NCBI GenBank assembly: GCA_024579835.1
Contig: CP102060.1
Location: 930,001-994,000, forward strand
Direction: 5' to 3'
Length of the DNA stretch: 64,000 nucleotides
Source of the DNA: Clostridiaceae bacterium HFYG-1003
GTDB lineage: Bacteria > Bacillota > Clostridia > Clostridiales > Clostridiaceae
The notes under the pieces were generated by a model. That model did no database searches. It saw nothing but the letters and a program-made list of their open reading frames with translations, and had not been told where the DNA came from. The stretch's first letter is position 1; every line of letters begins with the position of its first letter. Made by a program: the position numbers and the translations under genes. Shown one piece after another: positions 1-8,994 of this stretch.

Positions 1-1
1 T

Positions 2-97
2 CAAACGGGGGTCTGTCTGCCTTCAGACACAAAAATGACCCTGAAGCAAATGGAGCGTATTGTTGCTGTCATCAAGCAGCTTTGGGATAGATCGTGA
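2..97 (+). CDS. C-terminal end of a DegT/DnrJ/EryC1/StrS-type sugar aminotransferase (cut by window edge)
   Basis: Only the last 31 codons are inside the window, read in frame from base 2 to a TGA at 95-97. They contain CLPSDTKM followed by LKQMERIVAVIKQLW. This matches the usual end of PLP-dependent DegT/DnrJ/EryC1/StrS aminotransferases (a CLPSGT-like loop, then a final helix with ERI/VxxI). Such enzymes make amino sugars for surface glycans. The stop lies one base before the ATG of the polymerase gene, so the two are probably translationally coupled. Family assignment rests on this short tail only. Confidence 0.5.
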   Translation, partial: QTGVCLPSDTKMTLKQMERIVAVIKQLWDRS

Positions 98-98
98 C

Positions 99-1550
99 AT
101 GGGGAAATTCTCTGAGAAGATCCGTTCGTTCCCGAAAGGGAAAGTTTCGATTGAAGTGGCAGCGATTGCATTGATCAGTGCGGTATCTGTGCTCACGATT
201 TTTCTGAGTGATAATTTTTCGGTTTCCACGATCCTTCCGTTCCTCATTAATTTGGGGATTTCAGCATACTGTCTCTTTTCCTTGAAAGAGAGAATGGGTC
301 TGCTGTTCTTCAACCTGGCCATTTTTCTATTTCTGCTGGCTCGTCCCGTCATCGATCTGATGACCGGATTTGTGAACCACGTGCCCAACCGCTATACCTT
401 CGAAACGGGACTGGGGGCTAATCGAATGCTGCTGGTTGCGCTGCTGGGACTGTTTCTGGGCCAGTGGCTGTATGAGCACAGGTCTGAAAAGATGGGCGGC
501 TCAAGGAGCAATCGAGTGGCGGCACTGCTGAAGTCTCAGGAAGGATTGATTCGGCGGATTGCTCTGGCTGGATACCTGATCAGCCTGGCTGCCATGACAG
601 CCGTCAATCTGGAAAAAGTAATCTTTCGCAGAAGCTACGGCTATGCGGCACTCTATGCTGAATTTAAAACGGGACTGCCCTTTGTGGTCATCGGCTTTGC
701 CGAAGTGGGCGCTGCTTTTTTGGCCTTGTATCTTGCCACCCGGCCGCAGCTGAAGTACAGCCTGATTACACTGGCTTCCTATTTGGGCTCTACCGCCATT
801 CTTCTTTTTGCCGGGGTTCGCTCCACCTTCAGCCGCAGCCTGCTGTTCAGCGTTTTTTTAGTCCTGCAGCTGCTGGCGTCGCAAAGCCAGCTGACCAGGC
901 AGGTGAAAAAGCGTCTGATCGGTGGATTTGTGCTGATGGGATTGCTCCTGATCCCCGTATTTTATGGCATTGGCATCAACCGCTGGAATGTGGATCGTCT
1001 GGATACCGGGTTCCCGGTGGTGATTGATTTCATCTACGGTCAGGGGGTGTCGTATCAGACCCTGGCCAAGGGACAGGAATTAATTGAACTGCCGCCCTTT
1101 GATCAGAAAAATTACGCGCTGGGTCCGTTTCTGGATCAGTATGTGAATGACCTGCCGGAAAATCCCTACACGCCGGAATACATTGAACGGGGTGACAGCA
1201 TGGCGGCGGATCTGGGGTACTATCTGCTGGGCAGCCAGTACTTTAAGGGGATGGGCATGGGCTCCTCCTACATCATCGAAATCTTCAGTGAGTTCGGCTT
1301 TCCCGGCGTTTTTGCCTTCAGCGGCTTTTTGGGGCTTCTGCTGGGCTCGCTGTCCAATATCACCTGGAAGAACAGTCTGATTGATGTGGTCAAGATCAGG
1401 ATCCTACTGGATATATTTTATATTCCCAGGGCCGCGGCCATTCGATTTCTGCTCAACCTGATTGCGCCCAAATTCTTTCTTCCGATCCTGTTTACCATTA
1501 TTCTTGCCTGCTGCTGTCGAACTGTTTCTGAAAAATGGGGTAAAAAATGA
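99..1550 (+). CDS. Wzy-like O-antigen/oligosaccharide repeat-unit polymerase
   Basis: A 483-residue integral membrane protein with about ten to twelve hydrophobic segments. A long loop (about residues 300-390) ends in a GMGSSYIIEIFSEFGFPGV motif, typical of Wzy-type polymerases, which join lipid-linked repeat units on the outer face of the membrane. The start at ATG 99 is preferred over an in-frame TTG at 60, because it follows the upstream stop by one base and gives a sensible cytoplasmic N-terminus (MGKFSEKIRSF). The stop overlaps the next gene by ATGA (1547-1550), so it belongs to the operon running to 5173. The exact sugar polymer cannot be told. Confidence 0.75.
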   Translation: MGKFSEKIRSFPKGKVSIEVAAIALISAVSVLTIFLSDNFSVSTILPFLINLGISAYCLFSLKERMGLLFFNLAIFLFLLARPVIDLMTGFVNHVPNRYTFETGLGANRMLLVALLGLFLGQWLYEHRSEKMGGSRSNRVAALLKSQEGLIRRIALAGYLISLAAMTAVNLEKVIFRRSYGYAALYAEFKTGLPFVVIGFAEVGAAFLALYLATRPQLKYSLITLASYLGSTAILLFAGVRSTFSRSLLFSVFLVLQLLASQSQLTRQVKKRLIGGFVLMGLLLIPVFYGIGINRWNVDRLDTGFPVVIDFIYGQGVSYQTLAKGQELIELPPFDQKNYALGPFLDQYVNDLPENPYTPEYIERGDSMAADLGYYLLGSQYFKGMGMGSSYIIEIFSEFGFPGVFAFSGFLGLLLGSLSNITWKNSLIDVVKIRILLDIFYIPRAAAIRFLLNLIAPKFFLPILFTIILACCCRTVSEKWGKK

Positions 1551-2647
1551 AAATACTAATGATATCACCGATATACCCCAAGCCAGGGGCTGCGACCCAG
1601 GGGATTTACGTGCACCGGATCTATCAGCTTTACCGCCAGCTGGGTTATGAGGTGGATTTGCTGATCTATGAAAGTGGTTCTTCCAAGGTACAGAAGCTGA
1701 AGGCCCAGTTCCGCTTTCTGACGGAGATCAGCCGTCGGCTGCGGCGAGGGGATTACGACATTGTCAATGTGCAGTATCCTTTCCTGGCAGCGATTCCGTT
1801 TCGTTTCATCAGATCCCGGGCGCCGATTATTACCTCCGTCCATGGTCATGATGTCAAGTACAATACCGCCTTTAAACGCGCCACGGGTTATTTTACCCGT
1901 CATCTGATCAAAAAAAGCCAGATGGTGATCACGCCGTCGGAATATTTCAAAGCCGAGCTTCTGCGCCGGTTTTCCATCGATCCGGATCGAGTGAGCGTGT
2001 GCCACCCGGGAGGAATCGACCTGGAAGTCTTTCACCCGGCGCTTCGGCCGGAGGAACTGAAGAATCCTGATATCCGAAGAATCGGCTATTGCGGGCGGAT
2101 TGTTGAGGGGAAGGGCTGGCAGGTGCTACTGGAAGCCTTTTTAACAATTGCCCGGGAGGAGCGGTTCCGGGATCTGAACCTGGTGTTTGCCGGTACCGGC
2201 GCAGATGACGATCGGCTGCTGTCAAAAATACAGGGGATTCCGGATGCGGCGGTCAGAAATCGGGTCCAGGTGCTGGGGGCTTTGAATTCCGAGGAGCTGG
2301 CGAAATTCTATCGAAGTCTGGATGTGTTTGTTTTCCCGACCAGCTACGATGAGTCTCTGGGGCTGGTTGGCATTGAAAGCCTGGCCTGCGGCACCCCGGT
2401 AATTGCTTCGGCACTGGGGGGAATCCGTGAATATCTGGTCGAGGGAGTAAACGGCTTCCTGATTCCCAGCCTGAATCCTCAGGCTCTGGCCCAGGCTTTG
2501 GATCGGTATCTGATCCTGCCGGCACAGGAACAGGCGCTGTACAAATTCAGCGCTGCCCGCAGTGTCGAGCGCTACGGAACAAAAAATGTTGCCGAAAAGC
2601 TGGATCAGCTGGTGAAAAGCCTGGTTACCGAAAAGCAGAGGTCATAG
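1547..2647 (+). CDS. GT4-family glycosyltransferase
   Basis: A 366-residue retaining glycosyltransferase with the two-Rossmann-domain GT-B fold. The N-terminal half begins MKILMISPIYPKPG and carries a GHDVKYN segment. The C-terminal nucleotide-sugar domain has GRIVEGKGW, VFAGTGADD, and the EX7E acid pair in DESLGLVGIES followed by GTPVIAS and GIREYLVEGVNGFL. It lacks membrane segments, so it acts at the cytoplasmic face and adds a sugar to the lipid-linked repeat unit. It overlaps the polymerase by four bases and is followed after one base by the next gene. Donor and acceptor are not predictable. Confidence 0.9.
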   Translation: MKILMISPIYPKPGAATQGIYVHRIYQLYRQLGYEVDLLIYESGSSKVQKLKAQFRFLTEISRRLRRGDYDIVNVQYPFLAAIPFRFIRSRAPIITSVHGHDVKYNTAFKRATGYFTRHLIKKSQMVITPSEYFKAELLRRFSIDPDRVSVCHPGGIDLEVFHPALRPEELKNPDIRRIGYCGRIVEGKGWQVLLEAFLTIAREERFRDLNLVFAGTGADDDRLLSKIQGIPDAAVRNRVQVLGALNSEELAKFYRSLDVFVFPTSYDESLGLVGIESLACGTPVIASALGGIREYLVEGVNGFLIPSLNPQALAQALDRYLILPAQEQALYKFSAARSVERYGTKNVAEKLDQLVKSLVTEKQRS

Positions 2648-2648
2648 G

Positions 2649-3779
2649 ATGAACAAAATCTTGAAATCAGTCATGAAGGCAACTTTTCGGCTGCTCCTGC
2701 TGCTGCCGGCTTTTCTGTGGTTACTGAATCTCTCGATTCACCGGCCGGATCTCGCCAACATCAACCGGGAGATTCTATCCGCTCAGTTTTATACCGACAT
2801 TACGAGCCAGATGGTTCCCTTCCTGGATCAGGGCGATGTTCTGGGCTTTGCCATGACGTCCCGGTATGCCTACCGGTTTCCTTCGGATTCTCCCGCCCGG
2901 CTGATCCACTCGGATTCCGTGGGAGAAGACCTGAAGCAGATTCTTCCGGTGGCAGATGGCTATGTCATTGCCACCCAGGAAAATGGTCTGCGCTATCAGT
3001 CGATTCAGCTGTTCCACTATGAGCCCCAGAGCCGGAAAGTCACGCAATTTGGCGATCCCAGGCTCGTTCAGGGGGACTTTTACGGAAATTTGATCGTGAA
3101 AGACGGCTGGATCTATTTTTGGTTTTTTGAACCCTCCGGCAATCTGTTTACCGCCGCTTACGACGGGAAGGAAATGACCGTACATAAACTGCCCGGTACC
3201 ATTGATTTTTCAAAGGACGAGATTGGATTTAATCTGGCGTCTCCCAAGCTGGTCAACCGGCCAGTGCTCGAAATTCGACGGGGCGGGGCCATCGAATACT
3301 ACTATCTGAATCAGGCGCTGGCGCCCAGAGCCGGCGGCCCCTGGGACGATCTGCAACAGGCTGAGGCCCGGAGTCTCTTTCAGCAGATCCTGGCGGATGA
3401 CGCCGTGCAGAGGATCTGGCTGGCCGGACCTTACCTGGCAGCTGTCACAACGGATACGCTGTCTCTGTATGGAGCAGAACGAGTGAATCTGATCGAACAG
3501 GGTTCTCTGTATGATTCTCAAATTCACCGGATCAGTTATCGGGAGGATCAGCTGGAAGTGCTGCCATCACCTGAGGCTTCTATCCAGAAACAGCGTCTGA
3601 TGGCAGATTACAGCCAACGCGGACTGGACGCCCAGGCTAGATTCCAGACATCCCTGAATCAGGTGGAATGGGTCGATTACATCAAGTCGGCTACTTCACT
3701 GGGGCTGATGCTGCTTCAGGCTGCCGTCTTCTATGTCTGGTACCGGGTGACGCGAAATTCTGAGAGGGTCGGACAATGA
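2649..3779 (+). CDS. Membrane-anchored protein of unknown function in the polysaccharide operon
   Basis: A 376-residue protein I do not recognise. A hydrophobic segment near residues 12-30 (LLLLLPAFLWLLNL) and another near 345-365 (SLGLMLLQAAVFYVWY) frame about 310 soluble residues rich in aromatic and beta-type stretches. The likely topology is a large outside domain held by two membrane helices. It starts one base after the glycosyltransferase stop and overlaps the following ligase-like gene by ATGA, so it is co-translated with glycan assembly enzymes. It may help polymer assembly or export, but nothing in the sequence proves this. Confidence 0.7.
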   Translation: MNKILKSVMKATFRLLLLLPAFLWLLNLSIHRPDLANINREILSAQFYTDITSQMVPFLDQGDVLGFAMTSRYAYRFPSDSPARLIHSDSVGEDLKQILPVADGYVIATQENGLRYQSIQLFHYEPQSRKVTQFGDPRLVQGDFYGNLIVKDGWIYFWFFEPSGNLFTAAYDGKEMTVHKLPGTIDFSKDEIGFNLASPKLVNRPVLEIRRGGAIEYYYLNQALAPRAGGPWDDLQQAEARSLFQQILADDAVQRIWLAGPYLAAVTTDTLSLYGAERVNLIEQGSLYDSQIHRISYREDQLEVLPSPEASIQKQRLMADYSQRGLDAQARFQTSLNQVEWVDYIKSATSLGLMLLQAAVFYVWYRVTRNSERVGQ

Positions 3780-5173
3780 TTCAATGGAAAGATCTGAAAG
3801 AAATATTTCTGAATGAGAGTCAGCCGGTCCTGAGTCTTTTCTACCAGTTAACCCTGGTGCTGGTACTTTGGTCAGTCAATCCCCAAAGCCTCTACTACAG
3901 CTGGAAGGTATGGGGCGGTCTGATGCTGCTCTGGCTTGGCCTGGCGGTATGGGCCACCGGTGGGGACGTGATCCGGCAGTTTTTCAGCAGAAGGATCTGG
4001 ATCCTGATGCTGTGGCCCCTCTACAATCTGGTCATGAGCACTTTGGGGGTCGGCGCGTTCTACAACCGCCAGATTTCCATTGCGTTCACGATGCTGATTC
4101 CGTGCTGGTTTTTTCTGTTCCGCCGTACCCGGGAGATGACTCTGATCGCCAAACTGGCAGTCGGGTACATCGGTCTGATCGCGGTGGTTTCACTGACACA
4201 GTTCTTTTTCACGCCCAATATTGCCCGGGATCTGGCAGGGATTGAAAAAGGGTATTTCCGCGCCAGTCCGCTGCTGGGCAATTTCCATACGGTCTATGAG
4301 GCGATTCCTCTGACTGTTTTACTAGCCGGCGGCCTGCTCCTGATTCAGGAGAAAAGGCAGCGAATGGCAGCTATGGTTCTGGCACTGGCCTTATCTGCCT
4401 TCGTCCTGCTGTCCCAGTATGACATTGCCATGCTCACGCTGGTGCTGTATCTGGGGGGACTGCTGCTGGTTGTGATCTGGCGATTGGTGAAGATCAAAAC
4501 GCAAGGCAGCTCCAGGCAGCGAATCCGAACCGAGGCTCCGGATGATCGCAAGAATCAGGATCAGGAGCTTCCGGATCCGAACCGGAGCGCCGGCTGGCCG
4601 GCCTGGATCCGAACGAATGGCTGGCTGACCGCATTTCTGGTCTATTCGAGTCCGGCGGTTCTGCTGCTGCTTCTCAAAGCGCCCATTGACCGTCTGATCT
4701 ACTTGATGGATCTGCGCCAGCTGGCTGCACTGACCAAACTGGTGAACCGGCTCCGGGTATATCTTAAGTCGGTTGTGATCTTTCAGGAGCACCCCTTGCT
4801 GGGAATTTCGCCGCTGCCGGATCGGACCCTCTTTGACCTGGGCAATCACTCGGATTACTTCGATCTTCTGGCTGAATACGGCCTGGTCGGATTTATACTG
4901 TTCCTTTCGACCTGGCTGTTCCTGGTGATCCTGACGACCAGGAATCTGCCGGTAAAAGGCCGCTGGACCTTCCTGCTGGCCCTGAGTTCCTTTCATCTGG
5001 TGTTTTTCGTGAATCCGGTGGTCGATGTTTCCTCGGTGATCGTCCTGTTCTTCATTCTTCCCGGACTCCTCTGGGATTTTGCCGGACCGGCTGAAGTTCC
5101 CATGCAGAGGGAATCCGAACTGCTCCATGTGCCAGAGGCTGGTTCGCCAATGCTCCATAGCGATTCGATCTAA
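3776..5173 (+). CDS. O-antigen ligase-like (WaaL/PF04932-type) membrane protein
   Basis: A 465-residue polytopic membrane protein with about ten to twelve helices. A large loop (about residues 315-370) includes FQEHPLLGISPLPDRTLFDLGNHSDYFDLLAEYGLVG, the HSxYxxxLxExGLxG pattern typical of O-antigen ligase/polymerase proteins. A charged insert (about 230-275, rich in K, R, D and Q) interrupts the helices and is probably cytoplasmic. It is the last gene of the operon, with a strong terminator 14 bases after the stop. With a Wzy-like protein already encoded upstream, this one may attach the finished glycan to its carrier. Confidence 0.75.
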   Translation: MIQWKDLKEIFLNESQPVLSLFYQLTLVLVLWSVNPQSLYYSWKVWGGLMLLWLGLAVWATGGDVIRQFFSRRIWILMLWPLYNLVMSTLGVGAFYNRQISIAFTMLIPCWFFLFRRTREMTLIAKLAVGYIGLIAVVSLTQFFFTPNIARDLAGIEKGYFRASPLLGNFHTVYEAIPLTVLLAGGLLLIQEKRQRMAAMVLALALSAFVLLSQYDIAMLTLVLYLGGLLLVVIWRLVKIKTQGSSRQRIRTEAPDDRKNQDQELPDPNRSAGWPAWIRTNGWLTAFLVYSSPAVLLLLLKAPIDRLIYLMDLRQLAALTKLVNRLRVYLKSVVIFQEHPLLGISPLPDRTLFDLGNHSDYFDLLAEYGLVGFILFLSTWLFLVILTTRNLPVKGRWTFLLALSSFHLVFFVNPVVDVSSVIVLFFILPGLLWDFAGPAEVPMQRESELLHVPEAGSPMLHSDSI

Positions 5174-5186
5174 ATCCGATCGACAG

Positions 5187-5237
5187 ACATGACCGTTTAT
5201 CGTTCCTCAGGGATGCGATAAACGGTCATGTTTTTTT
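5187..5237 (+). terminator. Intrinsic terminator of the polysaccharide operon
   Basis: A perfect 16-bp stem (ACATGACCGTTTATCG with its complement at 5216-5231) and a 13-base loop lead into a run of T at 5230-5237, 14 bases after the ligase-like gene. Confidence 0.9.
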
Positions 5238-5893
5238 CTTCAAACATTATGACTGGCTTTTACCGATCTCCTGAAGATGAGCCTGTCATGGGCGATTCGT
5301 CATGAAAAAGAAGGGCAGGATTATTTTTTTAATTGGGTAACACCTGTTGTACAGACTGTCCAGTCGATATGTTACTCTAGGAAAGAAGTAAATGGTTGGA
5401 TAATTATTATAGATCAATTGGAAAAATTCCGCCAATAATTACTAATTGCTGTCTGATAATTATGACCAGCCTGAAAATGCATCAAGGAGGTAGTTCAGGG
5501 CACGAAATAACGAACGGGGTGTGTTAGGAATGAGACCGTTTCTCTAAACTAGCTCGCAAAGAACCTGCTATAGAGTGATATGACGAGAAACCACAGCGCT
5601 TAACAGATGACAAAATGCATTCGAAAAGATCAATAGGATACATTCGCGTAGCACGATCCATACAGCAATAATCAAGCGGCAGCTACGGTGCAAATGATTC
5701 GAAGCGGCAGATGCAAGATTCGTGTGGAAGAATGCAAGGTTGGAGCTGTCGGATGAAAGGTTGGTGCTACCGGATGCAGACAGTGGATCCGACCAAAAAA
5801 TCAAGTTTCATCCAGTCGATTACAGGAGAATCAAATGATAAATGAAGGTGAAGAATACACCTGGATCATATAAAAAATTTTTAGGAGAATGAA
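5238..5893. other. Long gene-free upstream region
   Basis: About 650 bases without a credible gene. The first half is AT-rich and probably holds the promoter of the Fn3 protein, although no consensus pair is convincing. A degenerate 21-bp tandem array lies at 5690-5796. The reading frames found here on the minus strand only follow the 21-bp repeat (seven-residue periodicity) and are not genes. Confidence 0.6.
5690..5796. repeat. Degenerate 21-bp tandem array
   Basis: Units start at about 5690 (23 bp), 5713, 5734, 5755 and 5776 with the pattern GMAAGRTTSGNGCTNYCGGAT. The middle three are exactly 21 bp apart. The array lies about 100 bases before the start of the Fn3-repeat protein. Confidence 0.7.
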
Positions 5894-8461
5894 ATGAAAA
5901 ACTCATTACAAGCTGTTTCGATGAAATCGAGAAAAATCAGTCTGTTTCTTGTCCTGATGCTGGCACTGCTATTTGGGGCCATTCCCGCGCAGGCATCGGT
6001 CCTTTCAAAGCATTTCCCGGACAGAACTCAGTCTCTTCGACTGAATCCGATCAACACATTCGCTTTCAGTCCGGACAACTTCGGGTCGATGTCTAACCCG
6101 GCGTACCCGGGAGAAGGAGTTCGGTTTACGGGCAGCAATTACTCCGGTGACTTTGAATATGTGATTACTATCGGCAATGTCATCCGAGGGAAGGAGGCGG
6201 CAGACTATGCCAAGGTAAATAATCCGTACAACACCGTTCCCTCCGGAGCGGAGTTATTTATCTTCGACGTGGCTTTCCAGTTAAACTACAGCGATGAACA
6301 GCCGATGTATGTCTCTGATTGGGATTTTACCGGGTACACCAGTACCAAAGCGGAGTACAGCAACACAGACGCCATAGTACTTGACAATGATTTTGGCGGA
6401 AATGTCTACAATGGGGGAGTCCTGGAAGGGAAGGCGTATATCTTTGCTCCGGCGGGCGACAGTCCTTATATCGTCTTCAATCCGTTCTACGACCCGGACT
6501 TCAATGTTGTCTTCAAGGCGGATCCGGGATTGGCGGATCTCACCGTTTCATCCTTCTCGACGGGAGGAAAGACGGAATGCTCAGTGGGAGAAACAGTATC
6601 TCTGTCAGCAACGGCCACCGGAGGAAATACAAGATCAGGTTCCTATCAGTATGGTTTCATCTGTCTTGATTCTCAGGGGAATACTCAGGTGATCCGCGAA
6701 TTCGGGAAAAGCAACACCGCGATCTGGACACCTTCTCAATATGGGACCTATGAGCTCTATGCCGGAGTCATTGACGCCGGGGATGGCTTTGCGCAGAAAA
6801 CCAAGACCTTCACGGTGAAGCCCAAAGCGCCCCAGAACTTCACGGGATCCTCGAGCTCTCCGAACAGCATTCATCTCAGCTGGAATTTGGATTCTGGCAT
6901 GAGCGGGTATGAACTGGCCCGGAGTGAATCCCAGACTGGTCCTTTTACAACGATTGATCTGACCGGAAATTCCTATGAGGATCAGAATCTGGTGACCGGC
7001 AAGTCCTATTATTATAACATCCGGGCCTATGTCAAGGCGGGCACCACGAAAGTCTACAGCAATTATTCCAGTGTGCTGGCAGTCAAGCCGGTACTCAATG
7101 CGCCGGAAAACTTCAGGGCGACTGCTCCGGAACCCACCACCCATCAGCTGACCTGGAATGAAGTTCCCAGCGCGGCGGGGTATATCGTTTCCTACGGCAA
7201 TGCATTGACCGATCTGGATCGCTGTGAACATACATCCGACCCAACGCTCAAGCTGACCAATGTTGCCCAGGACAGCGCATTCTACTATAAAGTCCAGGCA
7301 TACAGCCTGATTGATGGAGTGGAGGTGCCGGGAACATACTCAGCAGCCCAATCCATTGTGCCAAGAGTAGTTAACGTAAAGGCTGAATCGGCTTCCGGCA
7401 GCAGTAGCCGCATCGAATGGTCGCCGATCATCGGAGCATCAGGGTATCAGATCTGGGGAGCCTCTTCACCGGATGGAGAGTTCAAGCTGTTGAGCACTCG
7501 GACAGATACGAACTATGTTCATACCGTACTGACGACAGGAACTGAGTATTTCTACAAAGTCAGGGCTTACAGCAATCTGGAGTCTGCGAAGACTTACGGG
7601 GAATATTCGGAGGTTGCCAGCGCCATCCCCGTTCTGACTGCACCCACTTCTCTGAAAACTGCATCCTCCGGCTACAACAGCGTGACAGTGAGCTGGTCCG
7701 GTGTGGCAGGTGCTGGCGGTTACGAAGTCTGGCGTTCACGCACCAGTGGCGGAACGTATTCTTTGGTCGGAACAACGACTGCCGCCTCATACCTCAACAC
7801 GGGGATGTCTACGGGATCTCTTTATTACTACAAGGTCAGAGCATACCAGAGCGGAGCGAATGGGAAACTATACGGCGGATTCTCAGCCCCGGTTTCGGGC
7901 AAACCGCTGCCGGCGACTCCGGTGATTACGCCTTCGTCCTCGGGGTACAACAGTATTACGGTGAAATGGAACGCCATTGCCGGAGCCACCGGCTACCAGG
8001 TGTATCGATCCACTTCCAGCAGCTCCGGTTATACACTGGCTGGCGAAACAACAACGGCACTGTCGTTCAAAAACAGCAGTCTGACGACCGGCAAAACCTA
8101 TTATTATAAAGTCCGGGCCTATCGTCTGGTGGGATCCACCCGAGTCTACAGCAGCTACTCAACGGTCAAAAGCACGAAACCGCTGCCATCCGTTCCTTCG
8201 AACTTCAGCGCGCTGCGAGTCACATCCAGCAGCATCAAGACTTCCTGGTCAAAAGTCAGCGGAGCCAGCGGCTATGAAGTATATCGGGCGACTTCGAGCA
8301 CCGGTACCTACAGCCTGAAGCGGACCACTTCATTGCTGTCCTATACCAACACCGGCCTGACCAGGGACCGCACCTACTATTACAAAGTCAGAGCCTACCG
8401 CATGGTCGGCACAACCAAAATATATGGCAAATGGTCAGTTATTAAGTCAGCCAGACCTTAA
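5894..8461 (+). CDS. Large secreted protein with six fibronectin type III repeats
   Basis: An 855-residue protein preceded by AGGAGAATGAA. A Sec signal peptide is visible (KSRKISLFLVLMLALLFGAIPAQA, cleavage near residue 35). Residues about 36-225 form an unrecognised beta-rich domain, and about 225-308 an Ig-like domain. Six Fn3 modules of about 92 residues then begin near 308, 401, 490, 581, 673 and 765, each with a W-x(9-12)-GY motif and YYYKVRAY. The last four are most alike, which points to recent internal duplication. No CWB2, LPxTG or SLH anchor is present, so it is secreted or held by its N-terminal domain. A role in surface adhesion or polymer binding is plausible but unproven. Confidence 0.85.
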   Translation: MKNSLQAVSMKSRKISLFLVLMLALLFGAIPAQASVLSKHFPDRTQSLRLNPINTFAFSPDNFGSMSNPAYPGEGVRFTGSNYSGDFEYVITIGNVIRGKEAADYAKVNNPYNTVPSGAELFIFDVAFQLNYSDEQPMYVSDWDFTGYTSTKAEYSNTDAIVLDNDFGGNVYNGGVLEGKAYIFAPAGDSPYIVFNPFYDPDFNVVFKADPGLADLTVSSFSTGGKTECSVGETVSLSATATGGNTRSGSYQYGFICLDSQGNTQVIREFGKSNTAIWTPSQYGTYELYAGVIDAGDGFAQKTKTFTVKPKAPQNFTGSSSSPNSIHLSWNLDSGMSGYELARSESQTGPFTTIDLTGNSYEDQNLVTGKSYYYNIRAYVKAGTTKVYSNYSSVLAVKPVLNAPENFRATAPEPTTHQLTWNEVPSAAGYIVSYGNALTDLDRCEHTSDPTLKLTNVAQDSAFYYKVQAYSLIDGVEVPGTYSAAQSIVPRVVNVKAESASGSSSRIEWSPIIGASGYQIWGASSPDGEFKLLSTRTDTNYVHTVLTTGTEYFYKVRAYSNLESAKTYGEYSEVASAIPVLTAPTSLKTASSGYNSVTVSWSGVAGAGGYEVWRSRTSGGTYSLVGTTTAASYLNTGMSTGSLYYYKVRAYQSGANGKLYGGFSAPVSGKPLPATPVITPSSSGYNSITVKWNAIAGATGYQVYRSTSSSSGYTLAGETTTALSFKNSSLTTGKTYYYKVRAYRLVGSTRVYSSYSTVKSTKPLPSVPSNFSALRVTSSSIKTSWSKVSGASGYEVYRATSSTGTYSLKRTTSLLSYTNTGLTRDRTYYYKVRAYRMVGTTKIYGKWSVIKSARP

Positions 8462-8480
8462 GGACATGAATCATTGAAAC

Positions 8481-8516
8481 GGCAGCAAATCACCCAGGTG
8501 ATTTGCTGCCTCTTTC
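8481..8516 (+). terminator. Intrinsic terminator after the Fn3 protein
   Basis: GGCAGCAAATCACC pairs with GGTGATTTGCTGCC (8481-8510), followed by TCTTTC, 20 bases after the stop codon. Confidence 0.8.
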
Positions 8517-8545
8517 GATTTGCTGGGATCGTTAAGATCATTCAG

Positions 8546-8610
8546 GGCTCTATGAACAGAGCTCCATGGACAGAGCTCTAGGAACAGAGCACTTTGACAG
8601 AGCTCTGCTC
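8546..8610. repeat. Degenerate 13-14-bp tandem array
   Basis: The core ACAGAGC recurs at 8556, 8570, 8584 and 8597 with partly conserved flanks (GGACAGAGCTCTA-like). It directly follows the terminator of the Fn3 gene. Confidence 0.7.
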
Positions 8611-8666
8611 AAATGGTTTTTGAAGATTGATCTGACAGGGGGGACAGGCTGTTGTGGGGCAGCTGC

Positions 8667-8720
8667 CTGATCAGGGTGGTGAAGGTGATCGGCCGGAGCG
8701 GGCTGATCAGGCTGATCAGG
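8667..8720. repeat. Short cluster of CTGATCAGG units
   Basis: The 9-mer CTGATCAGG occurs at 8667, 8703 and 8712, with related GTGATCGG between. It resembles the 9-bp array at 52651-52795. The AT-rich stretch that follows (8815-8984) is probably the promoter/leader region of the CWB2 adhesin. Confidence 0.5.
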
Positions 8721-8994
8721 CGGGTATTCGAAGGATTTTATGTCTAAAGGGACAAGTTTCAGGGAGGGGAAACCAAGAGGAGGGCGAGTGAATGGTCGTG
8801 AAAACTAGTGGGGTGCGATTTAATTTTATAATGGTTATCAAGTTCGAATGCTTCTATTATTTTGTTTTAGAAAGAAAAATTGAGGGGAGAAAGAAATTTT
8901 TATTGGTATCAATGCTATTTTTTTATTCGATTTGTTGTTAAAATGAGTTTTGTAATGGTTTTACGTATTTTACTATATTTTATTGGAGGAAATT